A stretch of 64,000 bases of DNA from Bacteriovorax sp037444575 (GTDB lineage Bacteria; Bdellovibrionota; Bacteriovoracia; Bacteriovoracales; Bacteriovoracaceae), in the NCBI GenBank assembly GCA_037444575.1, contig JBBIME010000008.1:186001-250000 (forward strand), read 5' to 3'. The notes under the pieces were generated by a model, which was not told the origin of the DNA, did not search any database, and was given only the letters and a program-made list of their open reading frames with translations. Of this stretch, positions 43,375 through 51,751 are shown one piece after another; the first letter of the stretch is position 1, and every line of letters starts with the position of its first letter. The translations under genes and the position numbers were made by a program.

Positions 43375-43431
43375 TGTTGCAATTACTGTTGCAGTTGATG
43401 TTGCAATTACCGTTGCATTTGAAAATGCAAC
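43375..43431. repeat. Four 12-bp tandem repeats ending in a palindrome
   Basis: TGTTGCAATTAC, TGTTGCAGTTGA, TGTTGCAATTAC, CGTTGCATTTGA in exact 12-bp register (43375-43422). They equally form two 24-bp units identical at 22 positions. The last unit forms a palindrome with 9-bp arms GTTGCATTT/AAATGCAAC around GA (43412-43431). It lies 100-170 bp upstream of the sigma54-like element and 90 bp upstream of the ATG at 43520, so an upstream activator site is a good guess. Confidence 0.7.
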
Positions 43432-43519
43432 ATAACTATGAAGAATTTACAGCAATCTTGACCGAGTGTGCCGTTAGAGTTAACTAGAATCCCTTTGATG
43501 AGTTTTTAGGAATTTATAA

Positions 43520-44992
43520 ATGCATCTTTTTTTAAAAAATTTATTATTCGGGCTGATTTTTTTTGTTGGGATTTCTAATTCCTTAATGGCATCAGATCGA
43601 GTTTATAGAATTGCAGAATACGCATTACCAGATACATTTGACCCGATAAAAATGAACAATGTTCCTTCATTGTTGGTCAGTAACTTAATTTATGATGGCC
43701 TTGTTCGATTTTCACCAGAATTAAATATTGAATCAGATATTGCTAAGTCTTGGAGTACTTCTTCAGATGGAAAAACGATCATTTTTAAATTAAATCCACA
43801 AGCTAAATTCCAAAACGGTGATGCGGTTGTAGCAGATGATATAGTCTTTTCATTAACACGCTTAATGTCTTCTAAGAGCATCGTAAGAGGCCTTTATGAT
43901 TGCATTGACTTTGTTAAGTCTGACTCAAAGGATGTTGTTACTATAAAGTTGAAATGGGCCTATCCTCCAATTTTTGGAATTCTCGCAAGCTCTACAGCAA
44001 AAATTCTTCCAAGAAAATATGTTAATAAAAAGGGTTATTTTTCAAATCCAATTGGCTCAGGGCCATTTAAAATTTCTTCAATAAATAAAAATGAAAAGAT
44101 AATTAAATTTATAAAAAATGAAAATTATTTTTTAGTAAATCCTAAATTAGATTCCATCTTGTTTAAGGCCGTATCAGATGAACAAGAAGCTAAAAATTTG
44201 GCAATAAATGGAAAAGTCGATGATCTTAGTAGATGGCCTATTGGCCTAAGCGATTCAGTCTTTAAGATTGGAAATCGAGTTTCTGGGCCTTTGTTAGAAA
44301 CTTGGATTATTGGTCTAGTCACTACTAAAAAGCCTTTTGACAATATCGAAGTTAGAAAGTCATTTAGAGCGAGTTTTAATCAAGAAAGATTTCGAGAAAA
44401 ATTTTATCCTGATGCGAATCCTGCTTATGGATATATTCCTGTTGGGATTAGCGGTTCACGAAATAAAAAGATCATTAATGATAAAATCATAAAGGTTTCA
44501 TCTGCTCCAATAAAAATTGCCTTTCCAGAACAAATTTCTAGAGCGAGGGAAATGAAGGCATTTATTGAGAACGAATTTAATTCAAAGGGCTGGAATGTAA
44601 CTGTTGAGCTTATGAGCTGGGACGACCTTATTTATGGTTATTCGACAAAAAAATTTCAATCTTTTCTTCTTTCAATGAATATGGATTATCCAGATGCTGA
44701 CTTCTTATTAAAGAACTTTGAATCAAAAAATGCAGATAATTTTAGTGGTATAAAAGATGCCAAGTTAGATAAAACGATTAATGAAATGAGAACGATTACA
44801 GATAAAGACAAAAGGCTAGCTAAATATTTTAAAGCAATTAATAAATTAGATGAATTAGCATTAACAATTAATTTATTTCATCCAAAGAACAATTATTGGA
44901 CTTCAAAGTGCGTGAGAGGAATGGAATCAAGTTTGTTGTCAACCGTATATGTAGATTATAGAAAAGTATATTTTGAAGAAGGATGTAAATAG
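43520..44992 (+). CDS. Oligopeptide-binding protein (SBP_bac_5 family)
   Basis: 490 residues with a signal peptide (about 1-23, ending LMA) and a full SBP family 5 fold: YALPDTFDPIKMNNVPSLLVSNLIYDGL, NGDAVVADDIVFSLTRL, NPIGSGPFKI and late VELMSWDDLIYGYSTKKFQSFL. Such proteins bind peptides in the periplasm. No permease or ATPase genes accompany it. Instead it heads an operon with a histidine kinase (4-bp gap), sigma54 activator, hydrolase, small secreted peptide and methyltransferase. It is therefore likelier to be a signal receptor than an importer part (inference). Confidence 0.85.
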   Translation: MHLFLKNLLFGLIFFVGISNSLMASDRVYRIAEYALPDTFDPIKMNNVPSLLVSNLIYDGLVRFSPELNIESDIAKSWSTSSDGKTIIFKLNPQAKFQNGDAVVADDIVFSLTRLMSSKSIVRGLYDCIDFVKSDSKDVVTIKLKWAYPPIFGILASSTAKILPRKYVNKKGYFSNPIGSGPFKISSINKNEKIIKFIKNENYFLVNPKLDSILFKAVSDEQEAKNLAINGKVDDLSRWPIGLSDSVFKIGNRVSGPLLETWIIGLVTTKKPFDNIEVRKSFRASFNQERFREKFYPDANPAYGYIPVGISGSRNKKIINDKIIKVSSAPIKIAFPEQISRAREMKAFIENEFNSKGWNVTVELMSWDDLIYGYSTKKFQSFLLSMNMDYPDADFLLKNFESKNADNFSGIKDAKLDKTINEMRTITDKDKRLAKYFKAINKLDELALTINLFHPKNNYWTSKCVRGMESSLLSTVYVDYRKVYFEEGCK

Positions 44993-44996
44993 AAAA

Positions 44997-46349
44997 ATGC
45001 TTGAATTGAATGAATTACCGACATTCAAAGATTTTGTATCGGAAAAACTTAAGTTGTTAAGTTTGAAATTCATTTTAATATTTTCTCTAGTTTTTATTTT
45101 AGGTAGTTTAGTTCCGGTTGTACTATTAAAAGTAAAAAATGAAAGATTAAGCATCCAACCTGTTGCAACTTATCTTGAGAATCTTGTAAGAACTAATGAT
45201 CGAATTGAACTTCAAAAAATATTAAAATCTATTTCGATTTCAAGAAACACTAAAATTGATTTAATCAATGATGGAAAAATATTTTCACTTACAGAAAACT
45301 TAGAGAGATTGGATCAACCTTTTATAGAGCCGGTTGGCTATAGAATTTTTGGGATCAACTTTTCGCCTAAGTATTACAATATAAATGTTCCTCTGAATGA
45401 TAATACTTTTGTTTATATTTCTTGTTCTTATCAAACATTAATAAAAGATTTACTTACATATTTAACTGTATTTTTATGGGCCATAGGAATATTTGCTCAT
45501 TTATATCTCAAAAGAGTAAATGCATTGATTTCTGAATCTTTAATGCCTCTTAATGATCTTGAAAAAGATATCTCGGGATTATTAGATGGAAAAATTCTAA
45601 AAACAGAAAAACAAAGAATAATTGAACTTGAAAAGATTAGAACAACGATTATTAAAACTAACAATGAACTCGAAAATGCAAAGGAAACCTTGGCCATTGA
45701 AAAAGCTAAAAAATTAAATGCAGAAGCCTACAAGAAATTAATACATGATCTTCATAATCCCGTTTCTTCACTACAAAACACGGTGAGCGCAATTAATGAT
45801 CCTTATATGGATTATGAAACTAAAAAAGAAATCATTAACATGATTCCTAATATTGCTGATCAATTACTTTCTCAAGTTGTTGCAGCGAAAAGAAACTTAG
45901 ATTTTGATTCTGTTAATTTGCAAAAACGTGATGTGAAAGAGTGTTTGAATCAATGTATTGCTTTAATAAATGGAAACAATAAAAAAGGTAAAACGATTGT
46001 TCTTAAAATCGACGATGAAAAATTAATTATTCCTCATGACCCAATTTTACTACAAAGAGCGATTTTAAATCTTATGGAAAATGGGTTGGAGTTTTCTAAA
46101 GCTAAGATTGAATTAAAGGCCATTAAGAATAATGACCATGTTTCAATAGTGGTCAGTGATGATGGCGATGGAATGAAGCGTGAAGACGTTCCAGTATTTT
46201 TTCAAGGACGAGGAAAGTCAAGTCGAGCAGAGCGACAAGCGTTCGGGCTGTCATCTGCTAATCATATAGCACGAGTTCACGGTGGAAAATTAATTTATGC
46301 TAAAAATGAAATGGGAGGGGCAAGTTTTGAACTTCGCCTGAGTTTATAA
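44997..46349 (+). CDS. Membrane histidine kinase of the peptide operon
   Basis: 450 residues from the ATG at 44997; the frame is open from a TTG at 44973 that would overlap the previous gene. Two membrane helices (about 26-45 and 153-172) flank a periplasmic domain of about 105 residues. A coiled linker leads to HisKA with His250 in IHDLHNPVSSLQN and an ATPase domain with NLMENGLEF and DDGDGMKREDVP. No HAMP is recognised. The natural partner is the sigma54 activator encoded 1 bp downstream; the input could be the binding protein encoded upstream. Confidence 0.85.
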   Translation: MLELNELPTFKDFVSEKLKLLSLKFILIFSLVFILGSLVPVVLLKVKNERLSIQPVATYLENLVRTNDRIELQKILKSISISRNTKIDLINDGKIFSLTENLERLDQPFIEPVGYRIFGINFSPKYYNINVPLNDNTFVYISCSYQTLIKDLLTYLTVFLWAIGIFAHLYLKRVNALISESLMPLNDLEKDISGLLDGKILKTEKQRIIELEKIRTTIIKTNNELENAKETLAIEKAKKLNAEAYKKLIHDLHNPVSSLQNTVSAINDPYMDYETKKEIINMIPNIADQLLSQVVAAKRNLDFDSVNLQKRDVKECLNQCIALINGNNKKGKTIVLKIDDEKLIIPHDPILLQRAILNLMENGLEFSKAKIELKAIKNNDHVSIVVSDDGDGMKREDVPVFFQGRGKSSRAERQAFGLSSANHIARVHGGKLIYAKNEMGGASFELRLSL

Positions 46350-46350
46350 T

Positions 46351-47697
46351 ATGGACAAAAAATTAAGTTTATTAATTTGTGATGATGATTCTTTAATTCT
46401 CGTAAGTCTAAGCACAAGGTTAAAATCTTTGTTTGATGTGACTACGGCAAACACAATAGAGGATGCTGAAGAGTTACTTGATACAATGAAATTTGATCTC
46501 GCTATCATTGATATTAATTTTGAAGGGCAAGAGAAAACCGGTGCATATCTACAAGATAAAATTAGTCGGAGATCGCCTAGTACTGGCATCATACTTCATT
46601 CGGGTGATAGTGACATTGAGAGAATTTGCGAAGCAAAGGATAGAAAGCATTTAGCAATGCTTATTAAGGGGAAAAATAGTTTTAGTGATCTCTTGAATAC
46701 ACTTAATAGACTTTCACAAGTTATTCGAAGTGAAAAATTAGCAGTGAAAGGGAAAATGCTAACTTTCTCACCCAAAATGCAAGAGGTGATTAATCAAATT
46801 GATACAATTATTGAAAAAAATAATAAAGAGCCTATTCTTATTCTCGGAGAATCAGGTGTCGGTAAAGAACATTTGGTCAAATATATAGCGAATAGAAGTG
46901 GCATAAAAAATCCAGTTTGTGAGAATATGGCGAGCATTCCTGAAACTCTTGCGGAGTCTAAATTATTTGGACATAAGAAGGGATCATTTACGGGGGCAAC
47001 TGATAATTCAACTGGACTATTTGAACAGGCCCATGGTGGCATTCTCTTCATGGATGAAATGGGAGAAGCTACAACATCTATTCAGGCCAAGATTTTGAGA
47101 GTTTTACAAGAAAAAGAAGTAGTTCGTGTCGGTGAAAACTTGCCGAGGAAATTAGATTTTCGCTTTATCGCAGGTACTCATTGTGATTTGGAAAAAATGA
47201 TTATTGGAGGAAAATTCAGAGAAGATTTATATTATCGTTTAAATTCTTTTATTATTAAAATTCCACCTTTGCGTGAAAGAAAAGAAGATGTTATGTTCTT
47301 AGCGACGCAATTTTTAGATGAATTAAACTCTGAAAATTCTAAAAAAGAAATGTATCGCTTTTCTAATGATGCTGAAGAGGCACTCCTTGCATATTCTTGG
47401 CCAGGTAATATTAGAGAACTTTATAATTTTATTAAAACAATTAACGTTTCTTTACCTTCTAATTATTTAATTACGAAAAATGATATTAATAAAATTCTAG
47501 AAAAGAAAACCGTAATAAAAAAAGAAGTAGAGTCTGAAAAAAAATTGGAAATAAAAAAAACGAAAAAGCGAACAACTAAAGAAGCGATCCTCAATGCATT
47601 TGAAAAGTGTGCACGAAATAAAACATTGACCGCCGAGTCTCTAGGAATTGATAGAGCAACTGTTTATAGAACTTTAGAAAAAGCAGGAATTGCATGA
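46351..47697 (+). CDS. NtrC-family sigma54 activator
   Basis: 448 residues. Receiver domain with acidic CDDD (11-13 region) and phospho-acceptor Asp in LAIIDINFEG. The AAA+ domain has Walker A GESGVGKE, sigma54-contact loop GSFTGA (canonical GAFTGA), Walker B GGILFMDEMGE and the R-finger region REDLYYRLN. A Lys-rich linker precedes a Fis-type helix-turn-helix (TKEAILNAFEKCARNKTLTAESLGIDRATVYRTLEKAGI). It should activate sigma54 promoters when phosphorylated by the adjacent kinase. ATGA overlap with the hydrolase gene. Confidence 0.92.
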   Translation: MDKKLSLLICDDDSLILVSLSTRLKSLFDVTTANTIEDAEELLDTMKFDLAIIDINFEGQEKTGAYLQDKISRRSPSTGIILHSGDSDIERICEAKDRKHLAMLIKGKNSFSDLLNTLNRLSQVIRSEKLAVKGKMLTFSPKMQEVINQIDTIIEKNNKEPILILGESGVGKEHLVKYIANRSGIKNPVCENMASIPETLAESKLFGHKKGSFTGATDNSTGLFEQAHGGILFMDEMGEATTSIQAKILRVLQEKEVVRVGENLPRKLDFRFIAGTHCDLEKMIIGGKFREDLYYRLNSFIIKIPPLRERKEDVMFLATQFLDELNSENSKKEMYRFSNDAEEALLAYSWPGNIRELYNFIKTINVSLPSNYLITKNDINKILEKKTVIKKEVESEKKLEIKKTKKRTTKEAILNAFEKCARNKTLTAESLGIDRATVYRTLEKAGIA

Positions 47698-48461
47698 TTC
47701 AATTAACTAAAGTCATATCAGGCAATGATAGTAATCCAAATTTATTTTTGATTCCTGGGGGGCCAGGCTTAAGTTCGATGACTTTAAGATCATTAGATAT
47801 TTTATCACGTTCATTTAATTTGTTTTATGTAGATTTTCCTGGGACAAATGAAAATGCATATACGGGGGATAGAAAGTTTGAAGAATTATCTGATGAATTA
47901 GGAAAGTTGATTACAGAAATTGATGGCAAGAATTTTGTTTTTGGTCATTCTTTTGGTGGTTTTTTTGCAGCCGATATTCTGATTAAGAATAAATGTGACG
48001 GAATCATTTGCGTTTCTACTCCTTTTTCAGAAGAAGCACTTATGAGTGCTAATGAAAATTATGAAAAATTCGCTACAAAAGAATTAAAGGTTGCAGAAGC
48101 CGAGTGGGGCAAGAAGCAAAATGATAAGAACTTTGCTAGATGGTTATCAGAATACGGTGAACTTTATTTTACAAATACTAATGGAAAAGAATTAATATTA
48201 AATGACAAAGTTTCAGCTCAGTTTTTTATGGATAATAGAGAAGAAGCATCTCATTTTGAAATCATGTTATCTAAAATGGCCAATATTTCAAAAAAGAAAA
48301 TTTTTATCGCTGGAAGTGAGGACAAACTTTTAACATCAGAATTTTTAGAGCAAGATGCTAAATGGGGAAAATTTAATTTTGTAAAAATTAAAGACGCTAG
48401 TCACTTTGTAATGTTTGATCAACCTGGAAAGGTTGCAGAGTATATAGAAGAGAAAATTTAA
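47694..48461 (+). CDS. Alpha/beta hydrolase (proline iminopeptidase-like)
   Basis: 255 residues, no signal peptide. Oxyanion motif PGGPG (21-25), nucleophile Ser86 in FGHSFGGFF, acid Asp in AGSEDKLL and His in KDASHFVMF. The PGGPG box is typical of proline iminopeptidases and related peptidases or esterases. In this operon it could process or inactivate the peptide, or hydrolyse its methyl ester, but substrate is unknown. 4-bp overlap with the activator gene. Confidence 0.82.
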   Translation: MIQLTKVISGNDSNPNLFLIPGGPGLSSMTLRSLDILSRSFNLFYVDFPGTNENAYTGDRKFEELSDELGKLITEIDGKNFVFGHSFGGFFAADILIKNKCDGIICVSTPFSEEALMSANENYEKFATKELKVAEAEWGKKQNDKNFARWLSEYGELYFTNTNGKELILNDKVSAQFFMDNREEASHFEIMLSKMANISKKKIFIAGSEDKLLTSEFLEQDAKWGKFNFVKIKDASHFVMFDQPGKVAEYIEEKI

Positions 48462-48476
48462 TTCTAGGAGTATGAA

Positions 48477-48623
48477 ATGAAAAAAGTTTTAAAAACAATT
48501 GCAGTAGCCTTGGCATTACTTTCAATGGTTCAAGCAATAGCTTCAGTTTCTAATAAAGGAAATACTGAAACGACTGATGGGATAAAAAAGGGTAGTGCGA
48601 ATAGTGATGGGCCAGGAATTTAA
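48477..48623 (+). CDS. 48-residue secreted peptide precursor
   Basis: Not annotatable by length alone, but well supported. AGGAG sits 6 bases before the ATG, 15 bp after the hydrolase stop. Residues 1-22 form a signal peptide (MKKVLKTIAVALALLSM...) with overlapping cleavage motifs VQA and AIA. The mature part would be about 26 residues, hydrophilic, Gly/Ser/Asn-rich, without Cys, ending NSDGPGI. Its stop TAA overlaps the ATG of the next gene (TAATG), coupling it to an ICMT-type methyltransferase. A pheromone or small secreted factor is proposed. Confidence 0.72.
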   Translation: MKKVLKTIAVALALLSMVQAIASVSNKGNTETTDGIKKGSANSDGPGI

Positions 48624-49153
48624 TGGGAAGTCGAGTTTCAGGATTTATTGGCTCTCTAGTTATGCTTAGCTTTGGGGCCATTTCATTTTATCGCTTTTAT
48701 ACAACAGGAATAATCTTTTTTTTGTTGATGGTTTTTAGAGATGTTTTGGCATCTTTATTTTTACTAACGAGAAATGAGAAGATACAAGATTCTGATTCAA
48801 TGAAGTTTGCATTCATCTCATATTTTTCTAGTGCGGTTCCGATTTTTTATTTAAAAGGAAACACTAATTCAGAAATGATAAATAGTATTTCAACAATAAT
48901 TTCAATTGTTGGCTTTTTATTATCGACATTGGCTCTAATTGAGTTAGGAAAATCTTTTGGAGTATCTCCAGCCAATCGAGGACGTATTTCTACTGGGGTA
49001 TACAAATTTACAAATCATCCTATGTATCTTGGGTATGCAATTTCAGAATTAGGTTTGATTTTAATAAATCCAATTAATTTAATGGTTTATTTTTTGTCGA
49101 TTAGTTTTTATTGCTATCGTTCTAAAAAAGAATACTTAATCCTTGAAAATTAA
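48623..49153 (+). CDS. ICMT-family integral membrane methyltransferase
   Basis: 176 residues with four or five hydrophobic helices. The family signature GVYKFTNHPMYLGY (about 126-139) is followed by a hydrophobic helix and the basic-acidic end RSKKEYLI. ICMT/PEMT enzymes methylate carboxylates or lipid amines at the membrane from SAM. Overlapping by one base with the 48-residue peptide gene suggests that the peptide, perhaps its C-terminal carboxylate, is the substrate (inference). Last gene of the six-gene operon. Confidence 0.82.
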   Translation: MGSRVSGFIGSLVMLSFGAISFYRFYTTGIIFFLLMVFRDVLASLFLLTRNEKIQDSDSMKFAFISYFSSAVPIFYLKGNTNSEMINSISTIISIVGFLLSTLALIELGKSFGVSPANRGRISTGVYKFTNHPMYLGYAISELGLILINPINLMVYFLSISFYCYRSKKEYLILEN

Positions 49154-49391
49154 TTATTCAATACTCTTGATCAAGTGGGGGCGTCGTGAGATCGAGTTAA
49201 CAAAAAGTGTAGAGAGACGTTTTGGAGGAGATGAGCAAGGCAGAATATAATCTGTAGAGGCGTGACATATATATGCCAATCTGACGCTATAGATGATAGA
49301 ATATGACTTGTAGTAAATTGTAAATAATGATCCTGATCTTGCTTATGCATAGTCTTAATATTTCGTGCTTTGTACTTTATGAGTTATTTAC

Positions 49392-50636
49392 TTATTTTCG
49401 AATATGTTGAATTTTATAGTTAAATTTTTTTAGCTCTTGCTGATATTCGCCAGGAATATCTAATCCGCTTGAGCCTGTATAATCAAAAATAATATCATTC
49501 TCATATTTGTCTAAGCATTTTTTAGCATAAGGATATTTTGAGTAATGGATAATACAATCTCTTAAGTAAAGTTCGCTAAGTGAATATAGATATGAATATT
49601 CAAGTTTTCTTTCTATTACTGCCAACCAATATAATATTTTAGATGATTCTTCGTCTGTTGAATGGTTTATCAAATATTTTGAAAGTATGCCTGAAGCAAC
49701 TAATAGATTTATATCAGCTTCATCAGTTTGCAATTCACTAGGGAAAAGCTCATATTGAGAAAGATACTTTTTTAGAAATTCATCTGTAGAATAAAGTTGA
49801 TATGGATTTTCATTGATCCAAAAAGAAAGAGATTTTTCCCAGTTAAATATTTTTATTCGAATAGATCTATTTAGTCTTTTATCATTTTGATACATCCTTA
49901 GAAATTGAATACCCTGATAAGGTGAAAGATTAAGTCGTGTATGAATACTGAGTATTTTTTTAAATGAATCAAGTAATTGAAAATTTATTTCTTCGTTTTC
50001 ATTTTTACTATTCTTATCAATACTAATCTTGGATAGTAGGAAATCAATGCTTCTTTTATAATAAATTATAGAATTATCATATTGCCTAATAATATATAAG
50101 TAATTAGCAAAGTCATAGTCAGAATGAAATTTAGTTTGTTTATTAGTTAGAAATGAGTTATGTAAAATTTTCACAGGTGGAGATGATAGTTGATTATGGC
50201 AGGATATACATATATTTCCTATTTTTTTTAATTGAGTATTTGCGATTAATACGTTGTTGGATTTGATTAATGAAATTGTATTTTTGAGCTGTATATTTGC
50301 TAAGACTAGATTTTGCTTTATTGTTGGTTTTTGAAATAAAGCTAAAGGCTGCAATTCTTTCAGACTCGCAGAGATACTCAACAGATTGTTTATTATTTTT
50401 TTATTTTCCTCACAGTTGTTTGTTTGGTTGCAATGTATACTTGTTAAAATAAGTGGATTGAAGAGGTTGTTAATTCGAGTCATTGATTGATGAATTCGAA
50501 TTTCATCCTTAATAGCATTTGCAAATGAAATAGGCTGATAAAATAAGTATAATGATAAAATTATTAATATTGGCATAATAACTTTTCCTGCTTTATTTTT
50601 AGGTTGAATAAAAAAACACATTGCTTCTTTTTTCAT
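49392..50636 (-). CDS. Secreted protein with one CxxCH heme motif and helical repeats
   Basis: 414 residues. An N-terminal membrane or signal segment (about 19-40) precedes a helical domain ending in NICISCHNQL (about 151), a single c-type heme site. Heme sites at the end of a four-helix bundle are typical of cytochrome c'/c556-like proteins. The remaining 240 residues are helical with TPR-like spacing (DFANYLYIIRQYDNSIIYYKRSIDFLL and later pairs). A periplasmic electron-transfer or ligand-sensing scaffold is possible. Followed by a 238-bp gap to the ICMT gene in which I see nothing definite. Confidence 0.7.
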   Translation of the reverse strand: MKKEAMCFFIQPKNKAGKVIMPILIILSLYLFYQPISFANAIKDEIRIHQSMTRINNLFNPLILTSIHCNQTNNCEENKKIINNLLSISASLKELQPLALFQKPTIKQNLVLANIQLKNTISLIKSNNVLIANTQLKKIGNICISCHNQLSSPPVKILHNSFLTNKQTKFHSDYDFANYLYIIRQYDNSIIYYKRSIDFLLSKISIDKNSKNENEEINFQLLDSFKKILSIHTRLNLSPYQGIQFLRMYQNDKRLNRSIRIKIFNWEKSLSFWINENPYQLYSTDEFLKKYLSQYELFPSELQTDEADINLLVASGILSKYLINHSTDEESSKILYWLAVIERKLEYSYLYSLSELYLRDCIIHYSKYPYAKKCLDKYENDIIFDYTGSSGLDIPGEYQQELKKFNYKIQHIRK

Positions 50637-50710
50637 TTATTTTAATCTCGTGTAACAGATATTTTTTATGTTGGATTGAAAATATGATCAAAAAGCAATA
50701 TGATATCTGA

Positions 50711-51751
50711 TTATTTTTTGATTCCAAGTTTAACTATGCCATCTTGAGATTTGTACACTACACCTTTCAGGTCTTCACCTAAATATGACTTTAGTGCTTT
50801 AAATGCTCTTAATCTTGCTCCTCCATGAATTGACTGTTGAACTTTAGATTCTACAAAACAGTTAAAACCTACAATAGAACCGCTTGAATCAAGAATGGTT
50901 ATTCCATCCATACTTGCCATTTTTCTTATGAGTTGATTCCAAGCGTACAGTTGTTGATAATTGGCTAAATCTTTTGAATTTAAGAAATCTGTTATGCCTT
51001 GTGAAATATTAATTCTCTTTTTTAAAATAATTCCATCTCGAAAAAAGTTTGATAATTCCTTTTCATGAGGGATAACCGCAATCAATGTACCATAGTTAGC
51101 ATGTAAGATATCTATTCCAATTCTGTAAAAAAATGGTCGAATGCTCGACTGTATAGATTTTGGGGAATCTATTGTAGCGATATCCATAAATGATCTTATT
51201 ACTTCTTTTGGGGTTGCAATTTCATTGTCGTCTCCAGACATATTTATGTATTGAAGCAGGCCTGAAGGGGTTCGTACCTCAACCAGGTTTCTACCAAGCC
51301 GAGTAAGTCCGACGATTTTTAAATCATAATTTTTAATTAATCTTAATTTTTCAAATGGTGTTGGATTTAGTGGCGATAAATTTGTTCTAAAAATACCATA
51401 TTCCATATTATCATCTTTTAGTATGATAAATATTGCCCATTCTCTTCCGTCAGAAATTGGAGCACATTGTTTAAAGGCACGCTTTACAGATTCTCTGTTT
51501 TGTTTTCCAGATCCGATGACAATTGGCTCAACTCCTTGGGTTAGCTTTAAAAGATCATTAAGTTTTTCAGATATAAAGATAACCGGGAATAGTTGTGCGC
51601 CTTCTTCTTGATAACTAGAAAGCATGAATACAAATTCAGCCAGTAAGTCACTTGCTATAAATGAATTTTCAAAATTACCAACAAATTTTTCTAGTTTCAT
51701 TTTGATATAGCTTTTAAATGTTAGAAAATTGTCATTACTAATTAAATTCAT
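50711..51751 (-). CDS. DisA_N / DACNV-like protein with degenerate cyclase motifs
   Basis: 346 residues. The C-terminal 70 residues follow the diadenylate cyclase pattern: MDGITILDSSGSIVGFNCFVES, then GGARLRAFKALKSYLG and VYKSQDGIVKL. In active enzymes these positions read DGA and GxRHRA; here they are DGI and GARLRA, with the His lost. It is therefore probably a non-catalytic nucleotide sensor of the DACNV type or a diverged cyclase. The N-terminal 260 residues are unassigned. Overlaps the DUF1275 gene by 14 bp. Confidence 0.65.
   Translation of the reverse strand: MNLISNDNFLTFKSYIKMKLEKFVGNFENSFIASDLLAEFVFMLSSYQEEGAQLFPVIFISEKLNDLLKLTQGVEPIVIGSGKQNRESVKRAFKQCAPISDGREWAIFIILKDDNMEYGIFRTNLSPLNPTPFEKLRLIKNYDLKIVGLTRLGRNLVEVRTPSGLLQYINMSGDDNEIATPKEVIRSFMDIATIDSPKSIQSSIRPFFYRIGIDILHANYGTLIAVIPHEKELSNFFRDGIILKKRINISQGITDFLNSKDLANYQQLYAWNQLIRKMASMDGITILDSSGSIVGFNCFVESKVQQSIHGGARLRAFKALKSYLGEDLKGVVYKSQDGIVKLGIKK

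Noticed and set aside
43365..43487. 40-codon Leu/Gln-rich ORF running through the 12-bp repeats
   Set aside because: No ribosome site; the Leu/Gln pattern is simply the repeat read in one frame.
48430..48460. Sigma54 promoter before the small peptide gene
   Set aside because: A TGG...TTGCA pair exists, but the spacing is three bases short and it lies inside the hydrolase gene.
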